Assembly (NCBI RefSeq): GCF_965363235.1
Contig: NC_134846.1
Location: forward strand, 90,204,571 to 90,268,570
Direction: 5' to 3'
Origin: Mytilus galloprovincialis
Lineage: Eukaryota > Mollusca > Bivalvia > Mytilida > Mytilidae
DNA length: 64,000 nucleotides
Shown: in pieces, positions 10,977 through 22,649 of the stretch
Layout: every line of letters begins with the position of its first letter
How positions within the stretch are numbered: position 1 is the first letter of the stretch
Made by a program: the position numbers and the translations under genes
The notes under the pieces: model-generated
Database searches by the model: none
Told to the model about the DNA's origin: nothing
The model's input: the letters and a program-made list of their open reading frames with translations, nothing else

Positions 10977-12392
10977 TTAATCACTCTCTGATCCATCATA
11001 ACTTGCGTCCCAACTATCACTGTCTGTGGTCACTTCATTACACTGATTTTCACCGTAACTCACCCATACAAATTTCAAACACGTAATTCCAAGATAACCC
11101 TGGGCCATAACGACCTTTCCATCGAAGGAATGTAAATAACTTATTCCATCATTATTCGATGATGCAGTAATTTCTGATCCACCAGAGCCCCCAAATGGAC
11201 CATACTCTCGTCCAAAATTTGTGAAAAATTTTAAGCTGTCAATCATCCACCCACTACGAACATTTATTTTAGTGATAACTTCATTTTCTTCCAGTGAAAA
11301 TTCATGTTCTGACACAAATATTGATTCTAACTTTGGTTTTTCACCGTAAATTAAAAGTTTCCCACTTCGATACTGTACATAAATTCCTCCTAGTACTGGT
11401 CGACCATCCCACCTCCTTATCCACAGCTTGAAGTTTATAGGTCTGTCATTTATATCCTTGCCATCTTCCCAAGCTTCAGAAAACTTTTCAAGAACATGAT
11501 GCTCCTGACCACCACAAGCAAAACCTTTTCTTCCAGTTTGAAGCGTTTTACGACAGTTTGCAAACTTGCGATCCAATAGATCTGATTTCGTGTTGGATTC
11601 AGCAGTTATGGCATTCTGAATCAAATCACAATTTAGAATCGGATAAAGATCGGTAACTGATTTCAAATCTTCGGGGTTGTGTATATCACTGAAACGGATT
11701 TCACCAAGCAACTCATGTACGGTTGATGCTTTGAAATCAAAATGACTAACACTTGTAATACTAAGGTACATACCAACTAATTTCAAAATTTCCAGTTCAG
11801 GATTTTCTACAGGAACATTATGATCAAAAACAGTCAGAATATCATTGTGTAGCACTGTTTTAAAGTCGTCTTTCGATAACTTCAAAAATGCTCCATTATT
11901 AATAAGGTCTTTAAAATCTTTCGAAATAAAACTGCATACTGCGTCCAATAAACGTTTCAAATTAAACAGATTACTGAAAGAAACTAAGGCAATCACATTG
12001 TCAGTTTCGATATTATGAGTCATGAACTTTTCACATTCGGTTAGAACAAATTTTATTTGCAGAAAACTTGCTGCCATAAGTAATTCTTGAACAAATCCAA
12101 CTTCTATTTCAATTCTTCCGGTGTAACCATATTCGATAATTTGATTTAAAGTGTCCTCTTTGAACATACTAGGATCTAAATCATACTCTTCAATGTGAGT
12201 GTCACTTTGTTTATTATGATATTTAAAAAGATTTTTGAAATAGTCAGATAATGACGCCAGAACAATCTTATGTGCTGTGATTTGTTTTGTTCCAAATTTT
12301 AATGTAACATCACAATACAATCCTTCTTCCCATGCTTCTAGCATGTTCTGTACTGTGCTATCAGAATGGTTGTCGTCAACCACCTCTGTCAT
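10977..12392 (-). CDS. BTB-BACK protein with C-terminal jacalin-like lectin domain
   Basis: The protein has 471 residues, encoded without introns. Residues about 17-125 form a BTB/POZ domain (YCDVTLKFGTKQITAHKIVL, then ASLSDYFKNLF). Residues about 128-260 match a BACK domain. Residues about 320-446 look like a jacalin-type beta-prism: ITKINVRSGWMIDSLKFFT, a YGPFGGSGGSE loop, then LGITCLKFVW. BTB-BACK proteins normally bind CUL3 and recruit substrates through Kelch repeats; here the lectin-like fold takes that place, so a sugar-directed adaptor is a guess only. The start is the ATG at 12392, because TATTTCAG just upstream at 12413-12420 (minus strand) looks like a 3' splice site and no ATG lies between. 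The acidic, serine-rich tail ends with SESD. Confidence 0.85.
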   Translation of the reverse strand: MTEVVDDNHSDSTVQNMLEAWEEGLYCDVTLKFGTKQITAHKIVLASLSDYFKNLFKYHNKQSDTHIEEYDLDPSMFKEDTLNQIIEYGYTGRIEIEVGFVQELLMAASFLQIKFVLTECEKFMTHNIETDNVIALVSFSNLFNLKRLLDAVCSFISKDFKDLINNGAFLKLSKDDFKTVLHNDILTVFDHNVPVENPELEILKLVGMYLSITSVSHFDFKASTVHELLGEIRFSDIHNPEDLKSVTDLYPILNCDLIQNAITAESNTKSDLLDRKFANCRKTLQTGRKGFACGGQEHHVLEKFSEAWEDGKDINDRPINFKLWIRRWDGRPVLGGIYVQYRSGKLLIYGEKPKLESIFVSEHEFSLEENEVITKINVRSGWMIDSLKFFTNFGREYGPFGGSGGSEITASSNNDGISYLHSFDGKVVMAQGYLGITCLKFVWVSYGENQCNEVTTDSDSWDASYDGSESD

Positions 12393-12412
12393 CTTGTATA
12401 GAAGTCTTGTTC

Positions 12413-12420
12413 TCTGAAAT
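12413..12420 (-). promoter_or_regulatory. Probable 3' splice site before the BTB-BACK-jacalin coding exon
   Basis: On the minus strand a pyrimidine-rich run ends in TATTTCAG, 20 bases before the ATG. It implies a separate 5' untranslated exon upstream on the minus strand (to the right). That exon was not located. Confidence 0.5.
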
Positions 12421-12489
12421 ATAAGCAATTATAAAATTAGGGTATGTTGCATGATGTGTGTATAAATAGGAACAGAACTTTCTTGTTTT

Positions 12490-12690
12490 AACCCTTCTAT
12501 ACACTTGAATTGGTGGGGTTAGTTCATGCTCTATCTTTCGTTTTCTATGTTGAGTGTTGTTTAGCTATTGTTCATAATTTTTCGTTTTTTTTTATTGAGT
12601 TTTATTTCGCCATGGCGTTGCCAGTTTGTTTTTGACTAATGAGTTAGAGTGTCCCTTTGGTATCTTTCGCCTCTACTCTACATCATTTGG
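12490..12690 (+). repeat. Bivalve interspersed repeat fragment
   Basis: It carries ATTTCGCCATGGCGTTGCCA and GAGTGTCCCTTTGGTATCTT, recalled as a frequent mussel repeat. Non-coding. Confidence 0.5.
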
Positions 12691-13023
12691 TCTCATCATT
12701 GCCATTACAATCATACCACATCTTTGAGAGTATTGCATCACAATACATACATGTAGTACACTACCGGTTAAAAAGTCAGTGTACTGGAACAAACAGAACA
12801 ATAATAGGATCTTAGTGCATTACAGCATACACATTGGTGTTCTCTGAGGCTCTTCATACCCCACATCTTCCTTTTATTTATACTTACCACACTACATTCT
12901 ATATACCAATATCAAGTCAATATCTTCACACATGACAAAAAAAAGTGTGGAAAACTTAATATTTAAATTTCATTTTTTTAATTAGTCCAAACACCATTAC
13001 TCTTCACAAAATCATCAAACCGG

Positions 13024-13104
13024 AACAAAATTCAAACTTAATCTTAACTTCGTCTAAAAACGGGAACAAAATTCAAACTTAATCTTAACTTCGTCTAAAA
13101 ACGG
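13024..13104 (+). repeat. 41-bp tandem duplication
   Basis: Two near-identical copies of a unit containing CAAAATTCAAACTTAATCTT and AACTTCGTCTAAAAACGG lie head to tail. The surroundings (12691-13300) show nothing else I recognise. Confidence 0.7.
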
Positions 13105-13299
13105 GGCTAAACAAATATTAATTGTTTATAGTTATACAGAATGATGTAATGTCTACAGTACAGTGCCATTTGATACCCAGGCAAATATGTGATGATAATG
13201 GCAAAATAATTGTAGACAAGTTGCTGTCAAAAGAAATGCAACACATGGAACTCTATAGGCGGTTTTGTTTGAAAGATCAGAAAATTTTAATATATAGAT

Positions 13300-14110
13300 G
13301 CGTAATTTAACCTCATTTGTAAATGCATAGTGATTTCTATTATATTCTATATTTCTAAGGGCATATATGTTGTTAATTTTTTTTTGTCAAATTTAATTTT
13401 CGAAAATATCCAATCATTGCTAATATAAACCTTTGGTTGTAAGTTTTATGAATTTTGGCAAGAATTGTACACATGAGCATGATGAGAGCACTAACAATGC
13501 TGATATAAACCTATGATATAAGGTTCATGAATTCTGGCAAGAAGAATACACATGAGCATGATGAGATGAACAATTTCAGAGAGATCCTTACACTTAAACA
13601 CAAGTTATTTTTTGGAAACTACAAAAATGCTGTTTTTGGCCCCCTTTTTACCCTTATTCCTTCATTTTTGGAAAATTACCCAAGCTCAAATCTAAAGTTC
13701 CCTGTGTGACATAGAACCTTGGTGTATAATTTCAGAGAGATTCATACACTAACACAAGTAATGGTCCAGAAACTACAACAATGCATGTTTTTGGTCCCTT
13801 TTAGGCTCCTAGTTCCTAAACTGTTGGTACCATAACCCCCAAGATTTATCCAAACCTTCCTTTTGTGGTATTGACTTTAACTTAAGTTATTGTCTGGAAA
13901 CCAAATGTGTCTTCGGACATGGAATATTCAGAAGATGACGACATCATAGCATTATAATATATAAACCCTAAAACATTTTTGCAGTCGTATAAAAAATATA
14001 AAATATAACCAAAAGTCATCATTTAAGGGCAATACAATTTTGACTCCATCAGGCCCAGCCCCACCTCACATGTAGGTGAGTTAGTGCCGCCCTCTTTTAT
14101 GAAAAGTTCT
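13300..14110 (+). repeat. Diverged internal duplication, probable interspersed repeat
   Basis: Segments near 13440-13560 repeat (GAATTYTGGCAAGAA, ACACATGAGCATGATGAGA). Segments near 13575-13620 and 13725-13790 also repeat (TTTCAGAGAGATYCWTACAC, then ACAAGTWATKRTCCAGAAACTAC-like text). The block ends near TTCTGGATCCGCCACTGTA. No coding motif seen. Confidence 0.4.
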
Positions 14111-14164
14111 GGATCCGCCACTGTATCTGATAATATTGGTGTAAACAATAAGTAGGTAGATTTT

Positions 14165-15975
14165 CACATTTAATTTTTAGGCTTATGACGAAAACAGAAC
14201 CAACAAGAGGGAAAACACTATCGACCTTATGTTCACATCTCATCCTGGTCATCTTGAGAGATGTAAGACACTTCCTCCAATCGGAAACAGTGACCACGAC
14301 ATCGTACTATTAGACTTAGCAGCAAAAGTAACAAGACCAAAACCAACCAGTAGAACCATCAACCTCTGGAAAAAAACCAATAAGGAGGGAATTAAGAAAA
14401 GCCTTACTAATAACTTCAATTTCAAATTTCAAATTTTGAATTTCAAACCACCAACTTCAGTGATATCAACGCAATGTGGAATAAATTCATGAACATCATC
14501 ATAAATGCAATGACCACATACGTACCAGATAAACTAACCAAGGAGAGATACAGCCACCCTTGAATGAACACATAGTTACGTAAAATTAGAAACAGAAAAC
14601 AGCGTGCATACACCAAGTCTAAAAGATCTCAAAACACTCAAGATTGGAACAAATTTCTGAAGGCAAAGCTACAGAAAGAATCCAGGATTGCTCATGGAAA
14701 ATACATGGAAGACATCATCAGCACAGAACATAAGGAGCAACCAAAACGAATTTGGTCCTACATTAAGAGCAGGAAACAAGAATCCACAGGCACTGTTACA
14801 CTCAAAGACAAAGCCGGACTTCTCCACAGCGATACACAAACTAAAGTTCAATTTTAAACCACCAGTTTCAATCTGTCTACACCAAAGAAGACATACATAA
14901 CATGCCACATATGGGACCAAGTCCATTCCCGACTACGGACAGCATCAGAGTCAGCAAGGCCAGAGTTTACAAGCTACTTCGTGGACTAAGACCATTCGAA
15001 GCCACTGGGCCTGATGAAATTCCAGCCTATACACTCAAAGAAGCAGCTGAATACATATCACCATACCTGACCATACTTTACCAGAAATCTGTGGACACTG
15101 GAATTATCCCTGATAACTGGCGGGCTGCCAACATTGTCCCAGTCTTCAAAAAAAGAAGAAAAACACAAAGCCTAAAACTATCGACCAGTCTCATTGATTT
15201 CAATCTGCTGCAAACTATTGGAACATATTGTTCACAGCACCATCATGGATCACTTTGACCGCCAGCAGATCCTTTGTGACCATCAACACGGTTTCAGATC
15301 CAAAAGATCTTGTGAAACCCAACTCCTGATAACACTAGATGAAATTGGCAAGAATTTAGACCATGGAGAACAGAGAGACATCGTCCTGCTTGATTTCTCC
15401 AAAGCTTTTGACAAAGTGCCCCACACAAAGTGACTCCTCCAAAAAATGGACTACTAGGGAATACGTGGAGTAACACTCAAATGGATTCAAGACTTCCTAA
15501 GCAAGATAACACAATACGTATTGCATGAAGGGCATAAATCCAACCCCCTAGACGTCATCTCAGGGGTGCCTCATGGAACAGTCATCGGACCCCTATTATT
15601 CCTGAATTATATTAATGACCTGCCACAATCAACAACTTCTGAGGCAAGGTTATTTGCAGACGATTGCCTAGTTTATAGAAATATAAAGAACGTAAAGGAT
15701 AGCGAGACACTACAAGACGACCTCAACAAACTCCAAGAGTTGGAATTACGATGGCAGATGAATTTCCATCCTGAGAAGTGCATCGTGATACGGATAACCA
15801 ACAAAAGAAACCCACTGATAAGGAACTACCAACTGCATGGTCACACCCTAGATGCACTTGAGCATGAGAAATATCTGGAAGTCAACATAAATCATGACCT
15901 ACAGTGGAAGACACATATCAACCAGACGGTAGGCAAAGCAAGATTTGTCATATCGAAAACAAAGAGTGATAGTAG
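14165..15975 (+). mobile_element. LINE (Jockey/CR1 group) fragment: endonuclease end to RT thumb
   Basis: Reading frames broken by stops and shifts encode in order: the end of an APE-type endonuclease (NSDHDIVLLDLA near 14287), a linker, the RT entry RPFEATGPDEIPAYTLKEAA, AANIVPVFKK, the segment LISICCKLLEHI, QHGFRSKRSCETQL, IVLLDFSKAFDKVPH, then SGVPHGTVIGPLLFLNYIND and the catalytic RLFADDCLVYR. This order is diagnostic of Jockey/CR1-type non-LTR retrotransposons. At least four frame breaks are visible and ORF1 and the endonuclease catalytic part are missing. The exact clade is not resolved. Confidence 0.85.
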
Positions 15976-15984
15976 AAGGCTCTA

Positions 15985-16615
15985 CCTCAGAGAATCTAGA
16001 TGTTCTTCTGGAGTTCCTCAATGCACTGTCCTAGGTCCACTCTTGTTTCGGGTATACATTTACGACCTGCCTGATACAGTTTCATCTTCTGCGGTTCGCC
16101 TTTTTGCCCATGACAGCTTGTTATATAAGCACATCAGGAGTCAAGCAGATGCAAATAACCTTCAACAAGACCTGACTGCCCTAGAGCAATGGGAACATGT
16201 ACATGTATGGCAGATGAGCTTTCATCCTTCTAAATGCACAGTCATCAGAATAGGCACCAACCGAAAAAAATCATTTTGGAGACACAGTACCACCTACATA
16301 GATACCAACTCGAAGTTGTGGACAGCAGCAAATAACTTGGTGTTACTCTTAGCGAAGACCTAATTTGGAAAAAGCATGCAGAGATAACAGCAGCCAAAGC
16401 ATCAAGAACTCTAAAATTCTTGCGCAACTTCAGGGACTGTAACAAAACTGTCCAAGAAACAACCTACAGATCCATGGTCCGACCATCATTGAAGTATGAG
16501 TCTGCTGTATGGGACCCCTACAAAGTGGAAGACATGAACCGACTCGACAAAGTGCAAAGAAGGGGAGCCCATTATAACCACCATTTGATGAAGATAGTTT
16601 TAACTGTAAATACCA
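15985..16615 (+). mobile_element. Second LINE fragment: RT palm and C-terminal part
   Basis: The RT palm appears again directly after the first copy: SGVPQCTVLGPLLFRVYIYD, then VRLFAHDSLLYKH (the usual ADD reads AHD) and WQMSFHPSKCTVIRIGTNR. After a frame break it continues to ASRTLKFLRNFRDCNKT and AVWDPYKVEDMNRLDKVQRR. Sequence differs enough from the first copy to be another family member rather than a recent duplicate. Confidence 0.8.
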
Positions 16616-16711
16616 GCTTTTTATTTGTACATATTAAACCTGTGTGGAGAGTGGCTCCCTCAGACCTACACCTGGTCAATATTGACAGTCCTCCACGACT
16701 CCTGACCATTA

Positions 16712-17500
16712 TTGGAAGATGAAGCATCAAGGACACTAGAGTTCCTGAGAAGGAACCTAGGACGGTGTAAAACAGAAGTCAAAGCTAATGCCTACATCAC
16801 CTTGGTCAGACTCACCCTTGACTACGCTTCCTCTGTATGGGACCCTTACGAACAAAACCTTGAAAAAGATCTAGAACAAGTACAGAGAAGGGCAGCTAGG
16901 TTCGTGTTCAATGAATACCAAGACGTATCCCCAGGTTGTGTCAGCTCTTTAATGGAGAGACTGAGATGGGAGCCTCTTAAAGATCGCCTCACCATGTCCT
17001 ACAAGATCCACAATAGATTGGTAGATATTGACCCCTCAAACTATTACAAACCCGGAGATTCACGGACCAGAGGAGGCCACCGCATACACCAACAGCGTAC
17101 TCTGAAAGACCAATTCAGGTACTCCTTCTTCCCAAGATCAACCGGGGAATGGAACACTCTAGATACCGGAAAAAGCAACAAAAGCAGCTACACTAGAAGA
17201 GTTCAAGGCCAGCCTTACCATCCTGCCAGAGGCCTTGACAGGAGCTTCTCATACCTAGAACTCTTTAGATCCCAGATGTACATTGTTTTAATTTGTAAAT
17301 AATATTCCTGTAAATACTAGTTACTGCTGTTTTTATTAATTGAGGAGGGAAGGCCTCATGATTTCACGAGCAAGAGTCATTTTTATATCGTCAAGAAGAG
17401 TCCAACTCTGTACTGAAAGAAGAAGAGAACCCATGTCATTGTGATAGCTATCCCTCACTTTGCCCTATGGACCAGGTAAGCTAAAACACAAAAGGGGGAC
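16712..17500 (+). mobile_element. Third LINE fragment: C-terminal domain and 3' tail
   Basis: One open stretch (to 17302) encodes ASRTLEFLRRNLGRCKTEVK, SVWDPYEQNLEKDLEQVQRR, RLRWEPLKDRL and YSFFPRSTGEWN, the conserved C-terminal end of Jockey/CR1-group ORF2. A non-coding tail with GAGGAGGGAAGGCCTCATGA follows. This piece repeats the region already present at 16390-16560, so three partial LINEs lie head to tail. Confidence 0.8.
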
Positions 17501-17534
17501 GGTTCAATTGTAGGGAGGTAAGATATTGTTTTAC

Positions 17535-17665
17535 ATAGACATTAGACATTAGACATTATTTTATTAAACCAAATATGGGCCCTTGTCGGGCAAGATACAA
17601 AAACATCATACAATGATTATATAAACATTAGTGAAATACACAATATTATAAGTAATACATAAATA
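17535..17665 (-). mobile_element. Possible 3' end of a minus-strand LINE with heptamer tail
   Basis: On the minus strand TATCTTGCCCGACAAGGGCC leads into a short TAATGTC-type heptamer repeat (17537-17557). Such microsatellite tails are known at CR1/L2-type LINE ends. No coding part is attached. Confidence 0.35.
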
Positions 17666-17945
17666 ATAAATTGATGATATGAGCAATGTAGGATATAATT
17701 AAGGTAAGAGGCATTGAGTGCAATGAGGTATTGAGTGCATAAGAAGTATTGTATAAATATCTTTTTTAACATTTTTGTTCATTCAAGATAATAACTAGAG
17801 CATTTTAATTAGATTAATAAGTCTAAATTTAAGATAATTATTATGAATTGAAATTCTTATACCAGGGGGAGGGGGTAACTAAGGCCGTAACCATAGTAAC
17901 GGGGCGTGGCATTTAATGACCATAAAAGGGGCATTTTACAATGGT

Positions 17946-18720
17946 TAAGGTTCATCATAACAAATGGACAAATTATTGAAATATGGCCGTATTTTCACCT
18001 CAAAAACTACTCTGTGTACAGACTTACCTCTGCTGTTTGGAAAGTTTTAATGCCTAGCATCCACTAGATATATAAAAGTTAAATGCATTTTGTGTTAAAG
18101 AAAGATAAAATCTTTTTTGGTTTTTGCTGGGCATTTTTTTTCCTTTCTGCAGAAGGTGTAAAAATAAACAAACACCTGAATTACTTTGATACTGTCCACT
18201 CACTGACTCAGATGAACTCTTTAACTCACCTGTAGTTGTAACGATACCTCTTGTCCATGTCAATTAAGGACAATCAAAACAATACACCTTATCGCTATTC
18301 CCGGCTGACCCGTCCGCTTGAACTTTTGACGTCATACAACAATCACTTTTCCATTGTGGCGTCAGACATTTTGTTTTATGACGTCAAAATTTTACGGGAA
18401 CCTGTGTGATTTCCAGCAATGGCGGACAAATAGCGATAAGGTGTATACAAACCGGTTTTTTACCTGAGGGAGCATCTCATAGTTGTACCACAACTTAGTT
18501 AATTTTCAGACCTTTTGCATGAAGGAAAAAAAATGCCCATCAAAATCTAAAAGAGATTTTATCTTTCTGAAACACAAAATGCATTTAACTTTATTATATC
18601 TAGTGGATGCCAGGCATTAAAACTTTTCCAACTTCACAGGTAAGTCTGTACTCAGAGTAATTTTTGGCATTTAAATGCAGCCATATTTGTCCGTTTGTTA
18701 TGATGAACCTTAAATATCAG
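17946..18720. mobile_element. Foldback element with arms of about 240-300 bp
   Basis: The left arm (17946 to about 18170) and right arm (about 18480-18720) are inverted copies. Shared stretches include GGTTCATCATAACAAA, GTACAGACTTACCT, CATCCACTAGATATA and TTAAATGCATTTTGTGTT. Identity is roughly 80 percent by eye. The loop contains the separate MITE at 18285-18443. No transposase is visible. Confidence 0.8.
18285..18443. mobile_element. MITE with CACCTTATCGCTATT termini and TA target duplication
   Basis: The ends CACCTTATCGCTATT and AATAGCGATAAGGTG are perfect inverted repeats flanked by TA on both sides, as in Tc1/mariner-type insertions. The 159-bp body holds two TGACGTCA octamers. A second full-length copy is at 24822-24984. 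Superfamily assignment rests only on the TA flanks. Confidence 0.8.
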
Positions 18721-19606
18721 TGTGATTTGTCTTTCCATGTTATATGAGAGATAACGCAATAGCAAAACTAACAAAACTAGTATTTACTATCCTATAACCA
18801 TAACTTACCTGTCCTTCACATGATTTCCAAATATTGCGCAATGCCGGATATCTTGCAATAATTTTTATATTGCTAAAATACGGAAACGAATACGTACTTG
18901 AAAAATGTAAACTGGTTTATAATCGTTGTGTCTATTTTTTTGATTTTTTTATGTATCAACATTTCTCAATTCAGTGAATAAAGTACTGGTGCTAAAATAA
19001 TGTAATTTAAGGTACCGTTAGGCATCAGACATTATTCTTCTTTCTACTATAACGGCCTCCAATACAGTTGGAGTACACCTACCTTATTAGGTATTAAACA
19101 TGTATTAAATGATCTGTTAATATTATATTGTGTTTTATATCAAATATTTTAAAGAGGTGAGACTCTAATAAATTTTTTGTCGTTGTTGTTGTTGTTGTTA
19201 AAGGTGCAGGGTTAAACCGTAAATGAATATATTGGTAAAAAAAAATTATACAGTTAAATCCTCGTTAAATCACTGCAACAAAAATAACTACAAATTCCTA
19301 ATCATCAAGATATGAGAAACGCCGGATTTCTTTAAGCTTTATCAAAAAAACTTCAAGAAAGTTATATTACATTTAAGAACATTTTCCTTTTTAATGATGA
19401 CAGTTCAAAAAAACAAACTTAGAAAATTTTAGAAAATTTAAAGTAAACTATACAAAATATCTTATCTTGTCATATAAACAAATACAAAACAATACCATAA
19501 TTCCAGGAATGGTCAGGAATGGTCAGGAATCAGTCGTCTAATAAAGCATAAATTACAGTTGCCTTATTCACCACCATTTGCAAACAGGGAGTATTTGATT
19601 TGCATG

Positions 19607-20471
19607 TGTAACCGGAGGGGTTTTTACGTTGTGTATTTTCCGTGTCAACTTTAACATATTTTACCCCAGACCGTGTAAAGAGTAGGTATAGGAATCCTGA
19701 GTCTCTGATCCTTCATATTTGGCTTTGCAAAACTTAACACTAGCAAGTTTTCATAGTTTATTAGCAAACTACATAATTCAACAAATATCAACAATTTGTA
19801 AAGATAAAAACATGAAACATGAATATAAAAAGCAAGTTAAAATTCACATAAAAGTGACATAGCTTAATCTGTCATTTTAACCTTTGATGCATTATAATGC
19901 TAGACACAATAGCGACATTGTGTCTAGATGCCGTGAAATGCATTACACCTTTCGTGTAGACTGAGTTAGGTCTGTGCAAGACCAGTGAGTCGGTGAAGTC
20001 TGTGCTAGACCTTTCGTGTGGACAGTGACTGAGGTCTGTGCAAGACCAACTAGACATTGAAGTCTGTGCCAGACCTTACGTGTAGACAGTGACTGAGGTC
20101 TGTGCAAGACCAGTTAGGCAGTGAGGTGTGCAACACCAGTAAGCTCTTACTAAAAAGCTAAAATAAGCGGTTGTTTTATCAACCAAATGGCTTATGAAAA
20201 CAAGCCCAGTACAATTATTTAAATCATCAGTTATTTAACAAATACTATTCAAATATAAACACTCTATAACTAAATTATAAGTTGCAAATTCAACAAAATA
20301 TGAGAATAAATTCAATGAATTATAGCACCATAATGTAACTAAATATATAAACATGTTAAACAACAATTTTTATCAATAATTCATATTAACAATAGTAATT
20401 AAATGTTAATTTTACAACAGTCCATTTTAAAGGGACATAATACTGTTCCAAAACATAGGGTCGCCGTTACA
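19607..20471 (-). repeat. Left LTR (3' LTR of the minus-strand element)
   Basis: It contains a strong hairpin (CTAGACACAAT paired with ATTGTGTCTAG near 19903-19930) and a short internal array of GGTCTGTGCAAGACC-type hairpins near 19966-20113. It abuts the polypurine tract at its right edge. Confidence 0.9.
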
Positions 20472-21514
20472 TTCCTCCCTCCTTAAAAAAAACTGAAGCC
20501 ATGAAGTTTAAAAACAAGGCTGGTATGAATCTCCATTATATACAAACAGTATATTCATCCATATATATTGCACACGGAACACATTCCAATTCCTTTATCA
20601 ATTGAACACTAGAAATGCTGGCCATATCATCTCCAATATCAGTTATAACACTCGTATATATTATCTCATATCATCACCATCACTGAAAACAAGTGCTGAA
20701 AAATTTAATAACAAAATTAAACAAATAGTTAAACTGAATCGTCACCCAGTAAACTGTTGTGTCAAATGCTATGGAAATAATGTAACTGTCTAAAATGTAC
20801 TAGATATTCTGTATGTGTTTAAGAGATATTTACTATAGAATAAAACAATCATGCAACAACCAGCACTTTATTATAAAAGGCCAAAAGCGATTACGTGAAT
20901 CAGAGGCTCACATTAGCGATTAAAACACGTCAATCGGGCAGAAACAATTATGTTGGCATCCAAGCTTATATCCACATAAACATGATAATTTTGAAGCAAG
21001 TTAGCATAAAATAAAATGATGTAAGCGACAGCCCTTTTCATGGGTCTAAAGGATACAACAATGAGGTACTTTACAATGCTGTTCCTGTCGATTCATACAC
21101 ATTCATCTTGAGCTATGTGTAATTACTGAATGTGTTAAGTAAGACAAATATGATCAAAATATACCATTCTATCTAAACAATCTAAGTTAAGCTTTCTTTA
21201 AACCATTTGAATTTTTTCATCTATGCAATTAATTGCTTATACATTCTATAACTATCAATACATACTTTATCTCTGTGCCAATCTAAAATCAGTCTTTGTA
21301 AAGTTAAACTGAAATGATTACTCATCATTATTACATACATATACATGGCAATATCTTTTAAAATCAAAATTAACATCAAGCAAGCATAATGACATTTATT
21401 TCACAATATTAAAATTTGACAATTTTTCTTAACATATTTAACTGTATCAATAGCATTGCCGCCTAATGAGAAGATCAGATGTTTCACCTCAGGATCCCAC
21501 CGCTGCCACCAAAA

Positions 21515-22356
21515 TGTAACCGGAGGGGTTTTTACGTTGTGTATTTTCCGTGTCAACTTTAACATATTTTACCCCAGACCGTGTAAAGAGTAGGTATAGG
21601 AATCCTGAGTCTCTGATCCTTCATATTTGGCTTTGCAAAACTTAACACTAGCAAGTTTTCATAGTTTATTAGCAAACTACATAATTCAACAAATATCAAC
21701 AATTTGTAAAGATAAAAACATGAAACATGAATATAAAAAGCAAGTTAAAATTCACATAAAAGTGACATAGCTTAATCTGTCATTTTAACCTTTGATGCAT
21801 TATAATGCTAGACACAATAGCGACATTGTGTCTAGATGCCGTGAAATGCATTACACCTTTCGTGTAGACTGAGTTAGGTCTGTGCAAGACCAGTGAGTTC
21901 GTGTGGACAGTGACTGAGGTCTGTGCAAGACCAACTAGACATTGAAGTCTGTGCCAGACCTTACGTGTAGACAGTGACTGAGGTCTGTGCAAGACCAGTT
22001 AGGCAGTGAGGTGTGCAACACCAGTAAGCTCTTACTAAAAAGCTAAAATAAGCGGTTGTTTTATCAACCAAATGGCTTATGAAAACAAGCCCAGTACAAT
22101 TATTTAAATCATCAGTTATTTAACAAATACTATTCAAATATAAACACTCTATAACTAAATTATAAGTTGCAAATTCAACAAAATATGAGAATAAATTCAA
22201 TGAATTATAGCACCATAATGTAACTAAATATATAAACATGTTAAACAACAATTTTTATCAATAATTCATATTAACAATAGTAATTAAATGTTAATTTTAC
22301 AACAGTCCATTTTAAAGGGACATAATACTGTTCCAAAACATAGGGTCGCCGTTACA
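21515..22356 (-). repeat. Right LTR (5' LTR of the minus-strand element)
   Basis: It repeats the left LTR almost base for base, including the hairpin and the GGTCTGTGCAAGACC array. Its left edge abuts the tRNA-Leu primer-binding site. Confidence 0.9.
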
Positions 22357-22649
22357 CATGCATTGTTTTGTTAAACACATCGATAGTTGTCCTTATGATA
22401 TCAAGAGAAAATAATAAACCATATTTGAAAAAGAGATATTAAAAGTGCTCAAGGAATATACAGGGTATATACTGTATTAAGATGTGCTCTTCGATGTTGT
22501 ATAATTGAGTATTATTAATTGTAGTAGATTGATACGTCACCGATTTTGTGTTACTGTAGTTTTCGTACATTTCAATGTAGTGGTTTTTTTTCATTGTAGT
22601 GTTTTTATTTCATTGTAGTGTTTTTATTTCATTGTATTTTTTTTTTATT

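Larger units (their letters stand above)
19607..22356 (-). mobile_element. Short non-autonomous LTR retrotransposon, minus strand, looks young
   Basis: Two direct repeats of about 850 bp (19607-20471 and 21515-22356) begin TGTAACCGG and end GCCGTTACA, flanked by CATG on both sides as a 4-bp target duplication. Orientation is minus: next to the right LTR lies a primer-binding site that pairs with the 3' end of tRNA-Leu (CCCACCGCTGCCACCA on the plus strand), and next to the left LTR lies a polypurine tract (AAGGAGGGAGGAA on the minus strand). The 1.04-kb interior shows no gag or pol frame, so it must have moved with another element's proteins. The LTRs are nearly identical apart from a small length difference, which points to a recent insertion. 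Superfamily is not certain (Gypsy-like is a guess). Confidence 0.9.

Noticed and set aside
10977-12428. Longer start for the BTB protein (483 residues)
   Set aside because: The upstream start would be TTG and the added 12 codons cross a likely 3' splice site; the ATG at 12392 is preferred.
13122-13310. Possible small gene of 62 residues
   Set aside because: No family motif and no splice or promoter support; part overlaps an AT-rich repeat-like stretch.
21780-21992. Short minus-strand frames inside the LTRs
   Set aside because: They arise from the hairpin-rich LTR array and match no retroelement protein.
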